Shown here piece after piece: positions 1 through 6,708 of a DNA stretch of 15,777 nt (its first letter is position 1; every line of letters starts with the position of its first letter). The notes beneath the pieces were generated by a model. That model was given only the letters and a program-made list of their open reading frames with translations, was not told the DNA's origin and ran no database searches. Origin of the DNA: Chitinophagaceae bacterium (GTDB taxonomy: Bacteria; Bacteroidota; Bacteroidia; Chitinophagales; Chitinophagaceae); NCBI GenBank assembly GCA_947378615.1, contig CANCKV010000017.1, positions 1 to 15,777 of the forward strand, in the 5' to 3' direction. The position numbers were made by a program, and so were the translations under genes.

Positions 1-52
1 GAAGGGATCTCTTACACAATAAACAGTTGTTTAATTTTGATTAGATCCCTTC
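1..52. repeat. Inverted repeat, 10-bp arms, dispersed-repeat type
   Basis: GAAGGGATCT (1-10) is the exact reverse complement of AGATCCCTTC (43-52), with 32 bp of AT-rich DNA between. The right arm runs into CGGGATGACAG. The composite AGATCCCTTCGGGATGACA resembles short intergenic repeats that are scattered in many Bacteroidota genomes; that comparison is from memory. The left arm starts at the first base of the window, so the element may extend further left. It could form a hairpin in RNA or be half of a REP-like element. Confidence 0.55.
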
Positions 53-138
53 GGGATGACAGCTAGAGTAAAACAAAATAGCTGATTTCTTCCTCTTTTA
101 AATGCATTTACCCATGTTTCAAAAAAGATGTCATTAGC

Positions 139-188
139 AGCCTGTCGAAATCGGGTTGAAATGTATGTTGCTTGCACTTCGACAGGCT
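139..188. repeat. Dispersed-repeat hairpin with 11-bp arms (copy 1)
   Basis: AGCCTGTCGAA (139-149) and TTCGACAGGCT (178-188) are perfect inverted repeats of 11 bp around a 28-bp loop. The right half, CACTTCGACAGGCTCTGTG, belongs to a very common intergenic repeat type in Bacteroidota (recalled, not searched). Read on the minus strand it aligns with the hairpin at 14816-14892: both have CCTGTCGAAG followed by GTGCAAGCAA or the same without two inserted bases. Confidence 0.6.
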
Positions 189-266
189 CTGTGTGACAGT
201 CTTGGTGATTTTCGAAGAGAATGACAATGAAATCCTGTGTTTATGGTAATTCCAGCCAATATGAAT

Positions 267-287
267 TTCCTTAACTTAATGACATTG
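267..287 (+). repeat. Dispersed-repeat tail (copy 1)
   Basis: These 21 bp, containing CCTTAACTTAATGACATTG, match 14896-14916 at 20 of 21 positions in the same orientation (T to C at one place). It follows the hairpin at 139-188 by 78 bp, whereas the second copy follows its hairpin by only 3 bp. It is noncoding as far as can be seen. Confidence 0.6.
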
Positions 288-324
288 CAGAGTAATCCTA
301 CATCGTAGCATTAGGAACGCCTTT

Positions 325-553
325 ATGAAAAGAAGTTATATAGTTGCAAACGGGGCATTTATTATATTCATCATTTATTCTAATATTATTTTTAGCGCAT
401 GTTGAATCGAAAACGTCTAAAGCAAAATTGAAATCGACGTACGGTGATTTTGAATCGTCGTACGGCGATTTGGAATTTGAGTACGGTGATTTGGAATTTG
501 CATACGGTGATTTTGAATTTAGAATACAAATTATAGCCGGAAATGGAGACTAG
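325..553 (+). pseudogene. Possible broken small secreted protein with heptapeptide repeats
   Basis: An ATG at 325 opens a 26-residue frame, MKRSYIVANGAFIIFIIYS followed by NIIFSAC and a stop at 403-405. It looks like a signal peptide ending in a lipobox-like FSAC. A one-step change of frame would join it to an overlapping frame (344-553, TTG start only). That frame continues with HVESKTSKAKL and then four YGD[FL]E heptapeptide repeats, ending at the TAG at 551-553. One reading is a small exported repeat protein disrupted by a frameshift. The alternative is a noncoding repeat with chance open frames, which short 21-bp arrays easily produce. No family is recognised and no ribosome binding site helps. 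Confidence 0.2.
434..517 (+). repeat. 21-bp tandem array, 4 units
   Basis: Four consecutive 21-bp units occupy 434-454, 455-475, 476-496 and 497-517. Each contains the core TACGGTGATTT or TACGGCGATTT followed by TGAA or GGAA, and only a few bases vary between units. Since 21 is a multiple of 3, the open frame across it reads a heptapeptide [SF]xYGD[FL]E. The units are contiguous with no spacers, so this is not CRISPR. Confidence 0.85.
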
Positions 554-679
554 AATCTTTTATTTTAATAATTACAAGTATTGTGTTCAAGTTGTATTAT
601 AAAGCAAAAAATAGGTTTAAGTGAAGTTGTATTTGTTGTTATGAACCATTTTGTAACACATTAATCTATCTTTGGAACT
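554..679. other. AT-rich intergenic region upstream of the acetyltransferase
   Basis: No gene is visible here. The only promoter-like string is TATCTTTG at 667-674, which fits the Bacteroidota -7 consensus TAnnTTTG. It lies only 5 bp before the ATG of the acetyltransferase, and no TTTG sits at the usual distance upstream. The real promoter cannot be fixed from sequence. Confidence 0.3.
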
Positions 680-1171
680 ATGACAATTAGAAATGTAGTA
701 AAAAAGGATTTGCCCATCATTCTTGAAATTATGAATGAGGCAATAGAAAATACCACCGCTATCTATGATTATTATCCTCGCAATTATGAATTTGTAGAGA
801 CTTGGTTTGCTGAAAAACAATCTGATAACCTTCCTGTTTTGGTTTGTGAATTAAACAATGTGGCAGTTGCTTATGGCACTTATGGCTCATTTAGGGCTAG
901 AACTGCCTACAAGTTTAGCGTAGAACATTCAATATATGTGCATACAGATTATCAGGGACGGGGAATTGGCAAACTATTGTTAGCAGCATTGATATCTGCA
1001 GCGAAGGAAGGAGGATACCATACAATGATTGCAGGAATTGATGCATCTAATGAAAAGAGTTGTGCATTTCATCATCAATTTGGGTTTGAAGAGGTAGGAC
1101 GTATTAAGGAAGTGGGTTATAAATTTGATAGGTGGCTTGATCTTGTATTTATGCAATTGATATTGAAGTAA
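680..1171 (+). CDS. GNAT-family N-acetyltransferase (phosphinothricin/methionine sulfoximine type)
   Basis: This 163-residue protein has the full layout of the Pat/MnaT (YncA) branch of the GNAT fold. The N-terminal R-x(4)-KDLPIILEIMNEAIENT stretch is followed by a core beta strand (residues 53-65). Next come the motif VEHSIYVHTDYQGRGIGK, whose QGRGIG (92-97) is the acetyl-CoA pyrophosphate-binding loop, then an alpha helix LLAALISAAKEGG, and the C-terminal FGFEEVGRIKEVGYKFDRWLDLVFMQ signature. Family members acetylate small amino-acid-like substrates such as phosphinothricin, methionine sulfoximine or methionine sulfone in the cytosol with acetyl-CoA; the natural substrate here cannot be read from sequence. 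Length is normal and the protein looks intact. The gene stands alone on the plus strand and converges with the beta-helix gene ending at 1371, so it is probably independent of that locus. The ATG at 680 is the only sensible start. Confidence 0.9.
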   Translation: MTIRNVVKKDLPIILEIMNEAIENTTAIYDYYPRNYEFVETWFAEKQSDNLPVLVCELNNVAVAYGTYGSFRARTAYKFSVEHSIYVHTDYQGRGIGKLLLAALISAAKEGGYHTMIAGIDASNEKSCAFHHQFGFEEVGRIKEVGYKFDRWLDLVFMQLILK

Positions 1172-1370
1172 AAGAATTCATGTTTCTTATTTATATAACT
1201 TTTAGCAAAGAAAAAAGGCTACAATATAGGCATTTAGCCACATAGAAAAGGGATAGTTTTTTTCTTATGTTTTATTAAAAAGAAGGGCACAGAGGAATAC
1301 TGCTTCTCAGCATTGGGAAACCTATTAATGAAAAGGTAGAAGTTTCTCAATTTGTTTATTTTACTTCCCT
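1172..1370. other. Convergent intergenic region
   Basis: This is the gap between two genes pointing at each other, where transcription from both sides should end. Only weak stems are visible: GGCTA (1217-1221) with TAGCC (1235-1239), and TGCT/AGCA around 1300. Neither has the strong GC stem plus T-run of a clear intrinsic terminator. No open frame here resembles a gene. Confidence 0.4.
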
Positions 1371-3596
1371 TTATTGCACAATCAAATTTGTAGTTGTATG
1401 AAATCCGTCTTTGCCTAATTCCAACGTATATATTCCTTTTTGCAAAATAATTGGTGAATGAATAATGAGGACATCTTTATTAGCAGAATTAGATACTGAC
1501 TGAGTGTATATTTTCTTTCCAGTAAAGTCCATTAATACCAATTGATAATTACCTACAGGAATATTCTTCAACTTTAAGTGAAAAGAACCACCACTGATTA
1601 TTGGGTTAGGATATACACTTATCTGTGCAGTAGAAATTTTCTTATTTTTCAACTCAATTAACGAAGAATAGGTCTGCCCTCCTTCCCTATCAATCTGCTT
1701 TAGACGATAATAGTTGAGTCCATCATAAGGATGTTCGTCAGTAAAACTATAATTGATAGTACCTGCATAATTGCCTGTTGCTGCCTTTGAAGGGACAAAA
1801 TTAATGGTATTAAATAGAACGCCATCCTTACTTTCTTCTATCCAAAATCCTGCATTATTTATTTCTTCGGTAGTTATCCAAGAAAGAAGGCTTGTATTCC
1901 CTTTGGATTCTACTTTGAAATTCGCAAACGAAACTGATAAAGTAGAATTATACTCAAACGCACCTATACTAGGGGCAACTCCAAGAACTGAAGGCACCTT
2001 ATTTCCCCAAAAATCAGTTGGAGAATGGTTTGGAAGGAGTATTCCTGCTTTGACACAGGGTGAACCTGCCATTAATTTATACCCATCCACCGTATTGTAG
2101 CCTTCTGCCCCTGAACCGGGATTAACCAATTGGGGGTCAGTAGAAACAGCATCGGAATCAATCGCTATTGTTCCAGAATAAGGGGGAGGAAAATAGAATA
2201 GATTATTATTGACAATATTGTTTTTACTTGTATTGAAAGTAAAGGCGGGATTGGATTGGTTCAAGTAAAAAATGTTGTTTGCATAAGTAGTATTATTGGG
2301 TAGTGTTCCTGATGTACCACCGCCCCAAGCACAATGATTGATGGCAGCGATGAAATCAGTACTAGAATAAATGGTATTATTATAGACTTGTGTGTTGGTA
2401 ATATTTCCAACAATTCTACAAATTGCCTGATTGCTACTTGCATTTGCATGGCAATCATTTTGACTTATATTATATCGGATGATACAGCTATCATCGAAGG
2501 TACCTGAGAAACCGGGGTTACTTACTATCACCCATGCGCCACCATCATTATCATGGCTATAATTATATTGGATAACAGTGCGGTGGCAACGATAATCGCC
2601 ATCAAATGCACTTGCATCTACATCACCACCATTAAAAACATTATAATAACATTCGTTATATTGGATTAGTGCGTCATCGCAATTGAAGACAAATACTGCA
2701 TTTCCAGAATAACGGATACTACTCTTAAAAATTTTGTTGTATTGAATCTTCGGAGCTTTTGCCACTCGAATGATGATACTGTTGGAACCACTACTATCCA
2801 CTTCACAGTTTTGAACTATTAAATTAGTGCTTGGAGCCCAACCGGTATTACTTGTTAGGGTTCGGGGCCCTGCCCAAGAAGATTGATTAGAAATTCCTGT
2901 TCGATCTACATTATAAACCTTACAATGTTCTATCAGTAAACTATCGAAGGTAGTCACTTTGGAAGAACCTGTAATTTCACAGAATATCCCACCCGAATTC
3001 ACATTGGAATAGTAGGTGCCTAACACATCGTGAATGACTAAATCTTTAAGAGTGACTGAATGAACGACACCAAAATCACTCGCAGTCACATATATACCCA
3101 TTTTAACGGCGGTCTTAGTGCTTGTTGCTTGATAATTGTTGGTAATATCGAGATTAGAGAGGGTGAAATATTCCTGATTATTCAAATAGACTGCTTGCTG
3201 ATTCGCCAATTTTGCAGTATTGCCATTGATTTGTGGAAGATTTCCTGTTCCGTATTTAGAAACGACTATTGGATTGCCTAAGGAACCGGAACCGAGCGGA
3301 TGGAGCATTACGCCTGACCATGTACATCCACAATTGAAAAGAATAGAATCTCCTGGAGTAAAGGTTGTTGCATTGACATTTTTCAGGCTTTGCCAAGCGG
3401 TAAATGGAGAGAGTCCGTCATTTGCATCATTGCCTGCAATTGAATCGATGTAATAGTTACTTCCAATTCTATTACCAAGTATTTTCGGAAAAGGGTTATT
3501 GTGCAACAAATTATCACCGTGAATTGTAGATGATGCATTTTGAGCTGACAAGAACCCAAATAATATAAGTAAAAGTAAAGTACCCCGTAATTTCAT
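1371..3596 (-). CDS. T9SS-secreted parallel beta-helix protein (paralogue 2)
   Basis: About 741 residues from the ATG at 3596. The open frame extends upstream to a TTG at 3632, but the ATG gives a clean signal peptide, MKLRGTLLLLILFGFLSAQ. The mature protein opens with NYYIDSIAGNDANDGLSPFTAW, typical of secreted right-handed beta-helix proteins, followed by many short Asn-rich coils (for example VIQYNYSHDNDGG). The segment AGSPCVKAG...DFWGNKVP...IGAFEYN matches the choice-of-anchor-Q type module. Then come an FN3-like domain (TTEEINNAGFWIEESKDG) and a T9SS type A sorting domain (VYPNPI...GIYTLEL). It should be exported by Sec, then carried across the outer membrane by T9SS and released or anchored at the surface. 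The fold is shared with pectate lyases, alginate lyases and non-catalytic glycan binders, so a polysaccharide role is inference; catalytic residues cannot be assigned. It is homologous to the gene at 4227-6524. It is last in the locus, 630 bp after its paralogue, so it may have its own promoter. Confidence 0.88.
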   Translation of the reverse strand: MKLRGTLLLLILFGFLSAQNASSTIHGDNLLHNNPFPKILGNRIGSNYYIDSIAGNDANDGLSPFTAWQSLKNVNATTFTPGDSILFNCGCTWSGVMLHPLGSGSLGNPIVVSKYGTGNLPQINGNTAKLANQQAVYLNNQEYFTLSNLDITNNYQATSTKTAVKMGIYVTASDFGVVHSVTLKDLVIHDVLGTYYSNVNSGGIFCEITGSSKVTTFDSLLIEHCKVYNVDRTGISNQSSWAGPRTLTSNTGWAPSTNLIVQNCEVDSSGSNSIIIRVAKAPKIQYNKIFKSSIRYSGNAVFVFNCDDALIQYNECYYNVFNGGDVDASAFDGDYRCHRTVIQYNYSHDNDGGAWVIVSNPGFSGTFDDSCIIRYNISQNDCHANASSNQAICRIVGNITNTQVYNNTIYSSTDFIAAINHCAWGGGTSGTLPNNTTYANNIFYLNQSNPAFTFNTSKNNIVNNNLFYFPPPYSGTIAIDSDAVSTDPQLVNPGSGAEGYNTVDGYKLMAGSPCVKAGILLPNHSPTDFWGNKVPSVLGVAPSIGAFEYNSTLSVSFANFKVESKGNTSLLSWITTEEINNAGFWIEESKDGVLFNTINFVPSKAATGNYAGTINYSFTDEHPYDGLNYYRLKQIDREGGQTYSSLIELKNKKISTAQISVYPNPIISGGSFHLKLKNIPVGNYQLVLMDFTGKKIYTQSVSNSANKDVLIIHSPIILQKGIYTLELGKDGFHTTTNLIVQ

Positions 3597-3897
3597 TTTT
3601 CTATCGTTAATAACAAATTTGCAACATGTCAAAACATATTTTCAAATAAACTTTTTTTGCTTTTTGATGATTAAATAGGAACAAACAATATATTTTGTCA
3701 ATAAAAAGTTTAATAAATTCTGTACAAGGGGCAATTGTAAAGAAAGTATTTGATTGAACATTACCAAATTGGTTTTATCCCATCTTCTTATCTCTTCTCA
3801 TTTAATTAAAATATCAAATTCATTCTGCATTATCTGCTAACTAATTGATTCTAAATAAGCGCTTTTCAAATTATCATCAAACATACCCTAAAGTGGT

Positions 3898-4128
3898 ATG
3901 CTAGGACTGAACCTTTGTATGCTAGTATTGAGTCTTTCAAGGCTAATACTGAACCTTTGCATGCTAAAATCAACCTTGTTATGGCATATCCTGAGACTTT
4001 GTATGCTAGGACTGCACCTTGATGCCTTAGGACTGAACCTTTGCATGCTAAAATCACCCTCGTTTGGACATATCCTGAGACTTTGAGTGCTAGGACTGAA
4101 CCTGTGTGTGCTAGGACTGAACCTTTGA
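3898..4128. repeat. 21-bp tandem array, 11 units, with 84-bp higher-order period
   Basis: Eleven contiguous units of exactly 21 bp start at 3898, 3919, 3940, 3961, 3982, 4003, 4024, 4045, 4066, 4087 and 4108. The common core is GCTAGGACTGAACCTTTG. Units four apart resemble each other more than neighbours do: 3940/4024 (CTGAACCTTTGC), 3961/4045 (ATGCTAAAATCA) and 3982/4066 (CATATCCTGAGACTTTG). This implies expansion of a 4-unit, 84-bp block. Translation on the minus strand gives heptapeptides such as CKGSVLA, but that frame has no ATG. The array lies in the leader or upstream region of the second beta-helix gene. Confidence 0.92.
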
Positions 4129-4182
4129 AATCTATTTTCTTAATGAGGTTCCTGAGACACAACCCTTGGCAGCATCTTAATT

Positions 4183-4206
4183 AAACCCCGAAAAGGTTTC
4201 GAAACC
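4183..4206 (-). terminator. Possible terminator after the first beta-helix gene
   Basis: On the minus strand, shortly after the stop at 4227, AAACC and GGTTT can pair across a 7-nt loop (4183-4199), followed by an A/T-rich tract. It overlaps a perfect 12-bp palindrome GGTTTCGAAACC (4195-4206). The stem is short and the T-run poor, so termination is only a possibility. Confidence 0.3.
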
Positions 4207-4226
4207 CTTATCTGGGAAATCATAAT

Positions 4227-6524
4227 CTACTCAATGACAAGTTTTGTATTGACCTTCAAATTCTGATTTGACAATTGCAAAACATAAATGCCTTTTGCTA
4301 CTTGAAAGGGTAGGTCAACTTTCATCATAGAATTAATTGTTTGATAATTCATTTGTTGATTCGAAACTTCCTTCCCTGATTGATTTGTCAATTTCAATGT
4401 GTAAGCTCCTATTGGCATATTCTTTAATTGTAATTTGAACGAACTTCCTGCAATAGGATTCGGGAATACTGCTATTGAAGGAGTGGATAGTTCCTTTTTA
4501 TTTATCATTACTACTGAGGAATAATTATTTATTCCATTTTTATCCATTTGTTTCAATCGATAATAATTATTCCCTTCTAAAGGATTTGTGTCTGAATAAC
4601 TATAAAAAAGCTGACCTACATAATTTCCGGTGGCTGTCTGGGCCTTTACAAACGCAACATCAGAGAAATTTAACCCATCATTACTTACTTGAACTTGGAA
4701 ACCTGCATTATTGGTTTCGTTAATAGTAGTCCATGAAAGTATATTTTCATTCTTCTTTCTTGTTCCTGAGAAGGAAACGAATGAAACAGGGGCAGGCCAT
4801 GGGGTATTATATTCAAAAGCACCTCGACATGGGGGCAGACCTCTCATACCGGGAACTGGATTGCCCCAAAAATCAGTGGTTGCGGTATTCGGAATCACTA
4901 CGCCTGAATTCACGCAAGGGGAAGTGGATTTAATTTGGTATCCATTCAATGTTTTAATACCGATCCCCCCCGAACCGGGATTGATAAACAAAGGATTTGT
5001 AGTTAATTTATTAGAATCGGCAGGTTCTGAGGCTGGATGATTTCCCCAAAAGAGGTTATAGTTAAACGTTCTATTTTGAGTGGTTACCCCTGTATCAACA
5101 AACACATATCTTCCACCACTTGCAGTCGTTTTGGTTAGATTGAAAATGATATTATTCTTGAAATTGTACGTATGATTACTACGTCCATTTTCATGGATAA
5201 ACTGAGGACCTAAGCCGGATTTGCAATAGAATACATTATTATATATTTCATTTCCGGCAGAAGGATAATTGAAGTAAACTAGATCGCCCATATCATTTTG
5301 ACTGATATTATATCTCGCAGTACAACCTACATCAAGAGGGTCAGGAAGGTTTGGAGATGTATTTCCTGGTAAACTTCTTGAATTGCAACCCCAATAAAGT
5401 CCCATTGAATTATCGTGACTATAACTGAATTGGAAGATGATATTGATGCTACCTAAATCAGGATCATACATACTTCCATCAATACTTCCGGGATCAACAG
5501 TCTGTGTATTTGCCCTATTGTAATATCCTTCATTGTATTGAAATACAGTACCTCTAGCCCTTGCCGTAAACATGGTATTTCCAGTAGTACCGACAGCAGT
5601 TTCATAGCACACATTATGTTCAATCAAGCCTGTAGAATCGGTACAACGAATAATCATGGCATTTTTTCCAATATGATGTAGCACATTATTACTAATTTTT
5701 ACATTGGTAAAACGTCGGCTAAACCAATTTGCATATTCATTACCTCCGGGGTAATAAGTGTTCCACTCATTATCGAAAGCTAAGCCTATATTTTCGCAAT
5801 AAGCGATTGTACAACTATCAATCAATACATCATTGAACCGAGATTTACTAGTAGATTTCTCTGTATTACCTAATACATCAAAATAAATACCACCTGTTCT
5901 TTTGGAATATGCACCATTTACAATAGTGGATACATTACCTAACTGCCCTTTGATATGGTGAATATTTAGATTTCTTAGATAGATATGATTAGCAGTTCCA
6001 TAGTTATCTAAGGCAATCATTACACCTCTTCTATCAGCGCCTAGCGGATTGGTTCCATTTTGATATAATCCCACAAAGAAAGCCGAATTAATGGGGCCTA
6101 CGGGGCAGTTAGTTATTTCGAGATTATTGATTTCTATGTATTGTTGGTTATATAAATACACAACGGCATCTCCTACAATTCCGTTTCCTGCTAGTAGCGG
6201 GGTAGAACCGGTATCATATTTATTGATTATAATTGGATTGGCAGCAGTTCCTGAGCCTTTAAATTTTAAGGTTTGACCACTCCAACTACAACCACTTCTC
6301 AAAAAAACTTTAGTGCCTGCTGCCAAAGTCATATTATTTAGCTTAGTTACAGATTTGAATGGAGCAGTAATCGTTCCTGCATTTGCATCATTCCCTGCAA
6401 TTGAGTCAATATAATAATTAGTTTGGGCAAAAGCCATTTGACAAAAAAACAAAAGAACTATTCCTAATGAATAGTTCTTTTTAATATAAATAGAGTTGAA
6501 AATCTTTAGAAATGTAATGTTCAT
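4227..6524 (-). CDS. T9SS-secreted parallel beta-helix protein (paralogue 1)
   Basis: About 765 residues from the ATG at 6524; a TTG at 6530 is the only upstream alternative. The signal peptide spans residues 1 to about 34, ending FFCQMAFAQ. The mature part opens with TNYYIDSIAGNDANAGTITAP, nearly the same as its downstream paralogue. It continues with Asn-rich beta-helix coils (for example IIFQFSYSHDNSMGLYWGC), the choice-of-anchor-Q-like block SPCVNSGV...DFWGNPVPG...GAFEYN, an FN3-like stretch (TTINETNNAGFQVQVSNDG) and a T9SS type A sorting domain (FPNPI...GIYVLQL). Expected location is the cell surface or medium. The fold is common among polysaccharide lyases and glycan-binding proteins, but no catalytic site can be assigned and the substrate is unknown. 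Its coding start carries an unusual perfect hairpin (6451-6481), and a 7-bp tandem array lies just upstream. It follows the DUF5017-like lipoprotein gene by 184 bp, so it may share the SusCD transcript or have its own promoter. Confidence 0.9.
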   Translation of the reverse strand: MNITFLKIFNSIYIKKNYSLGIVLLFFCQMAFAQTNYYIDSIAGNDANAGTITAPFKSVTKLNNMTLAAGTKVFLRSGCSWSGQTLKFKGSGTAANPIIINKYDTGSTPLLAGNGIVGDAVVYLYNQQYIEINNLEITNCPVGPINSAFFVGLYQNGTNPLGADRRGVMIALDNYGTANHIYLRNLNIHHIKGQLGNVSTIVNGAYSKRTGGIYFDVLGNTEKSTSKSRFNDVLIDSCTIAYCENIGLAFDNEWNTYYPGGNEYANWFSRRFTNVKISNNVLHHIGKNAMIIRCTDSTGLIEHNVCYETAVGTTGNTMFTARARGTVFQYNEGYYNRANTQTVDPGSIDGSMYDPDLGSINIIFQFSYSHDNSMGLYWGCNSRSLPGNTSPNLPDPLDVGCTARYNISQNDMGDLVYFNYPSAGNEIYNNVFYCKSGLGPQFIHENGRSNHTYNFKNNIIFNLTKTTASGGRYVFVDTGVTTQNRTFNYNLFWGNHPASEPADSNKLTTNPLFINPGSGGIGIKTLNGYQIKSTSPCVNSGVVIPNTATTDFWGNPVPGMRGLPPCRGAFEYNTPWPAPVSFVSFSGTRKKNENILSWTTINETNNAGFQVQVSNDGLNFSDVAFVKAQTATGNYVGQLFYSYSDTNPLEGNNYYRLKQMDKNGINNYSSVVMINKKELSTPSIAVFPNPIAGSSFKLQLKNMPIGAYTLKLTNQSGKEVSNQQMNYQTINSMMKVDLPFQVAKGIYVLQLSNQNLKVNTKLVIE
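6451..6481 (-). promoter_or_regulatory. Terminator-like hairpin inside the signal-peptide coding region
   Basis: The 13-nt arms AAAAGAACTATTC (6451-6463) and GAATAGTTCTTTT (6469-6481) are perfect reverse complements around a 5-nt loop. On the coding (minus) strand the second arm runs into GTTTTTTTG, which resembles an intrinsic terminator. It covers codons 15 to 25 of the first beta-helix gene. It might attenuate transcription or limit translation early in the message, or it may be a chance result of AT-rich signal-peptide codons. Confidence 0.4.
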
Positions 6525-6549
6525 AATCAAATATATAAATACTTACTAA

Positions 6550-6654
6550 GTAATAAGTTATAGGTATTAAGTTTTAAGTTATACGTTTTAAGTTATACGT
6601 TTTAAGTTATACGTTTTACGTTGTACGTTTTACGTTGTACGTTGTACGTTGTTA
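6550..6654. repeat. Heptanucleotide tandem array, 15 units
   Basis: Fifteen units of exactly 7 bp follow GTTnTA[AC], beginning with diverged GTAATAA, GTTATAG and GTATTAA. Next is a 14-bp alternation of GTTTTAA and GTTATAC, then GTTTTAC and GTTGTAC. The last unit merges into GTTGTTAAC. The array ends 25 bp upstream of the ATG of the first beta-helix gene, so it lies in that gene's promoter or 5' leader. Heptanucleotide arrays of this kind are known in Bacteroidota and cyanobacteria. Copy number can vary by strand slippage. Confidence 0.92.
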
Positions 6655-6708
6655 ACCCAAAAGTAATAAAACATAATTTATTCCATGTCATTTTATCTTG
6701 TTCAATAG

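Larger units (their letters stand above)
3597..4226. other. 630-bp intergenic region between the two beta-helix genes
   Basis: The stretch holds the leader of the downstream beta-helix gene (3597 to about 3865, very AT-rich), the 21-bp tandem array at 3898-4128, and a terminator-like region at about 4183-4206 just after the upstream beta-helix gene stop. No TAnnTTTG box on the minus strand falls at a convincing position. The open frames across the array lack an ATG on the minus strand and look like repeat artefacts. Confidence 0.5.

Noticed and set aside
667..674. TATCTTTG as a -7 promoter box for the acetyltransferase gene
   Set aside because: It fits TAnnTTTG but lies 5 bp before the ATG and lacks a TTTG at the normal -33 distance; it would require a leaderless message.
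617..820. 67-residue minus-strand open frame over the start of the acetyltransferase
   Set aside because: It overlaps a well-supported GNAT gene and has no family features.
434..4128. The 21-bp arrays as CRISPR
   Set aside because: The units are contiguous with no unique spacers, and no cas genes are in the window.
3866..4162. 98-residue minus-strand open frame with heptapeptide repeats
   Set aside because: It starts at a TTG, has no upstream ATG, and is open because a 21-bp array without stops keeps every unit in the same frame. The plus-strand frame 3898-4086 over the same array is open for the same reason.
4711..5040. 109-residue plus-strand open frames at 4711-5040 and 1771-2100
   Set aside because: Both are antisense to the corresponding C-terminal regions of the two beta-helix genes and look alike only because those genes are paralogues.
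6528..6535. TATATTTG on the minus strand as a -7 promoter box for the first beta-helix gene
   Set aside because: It ends only 3 bp before the ATG, with no -33 element in the repeat-rich upstream DNA.
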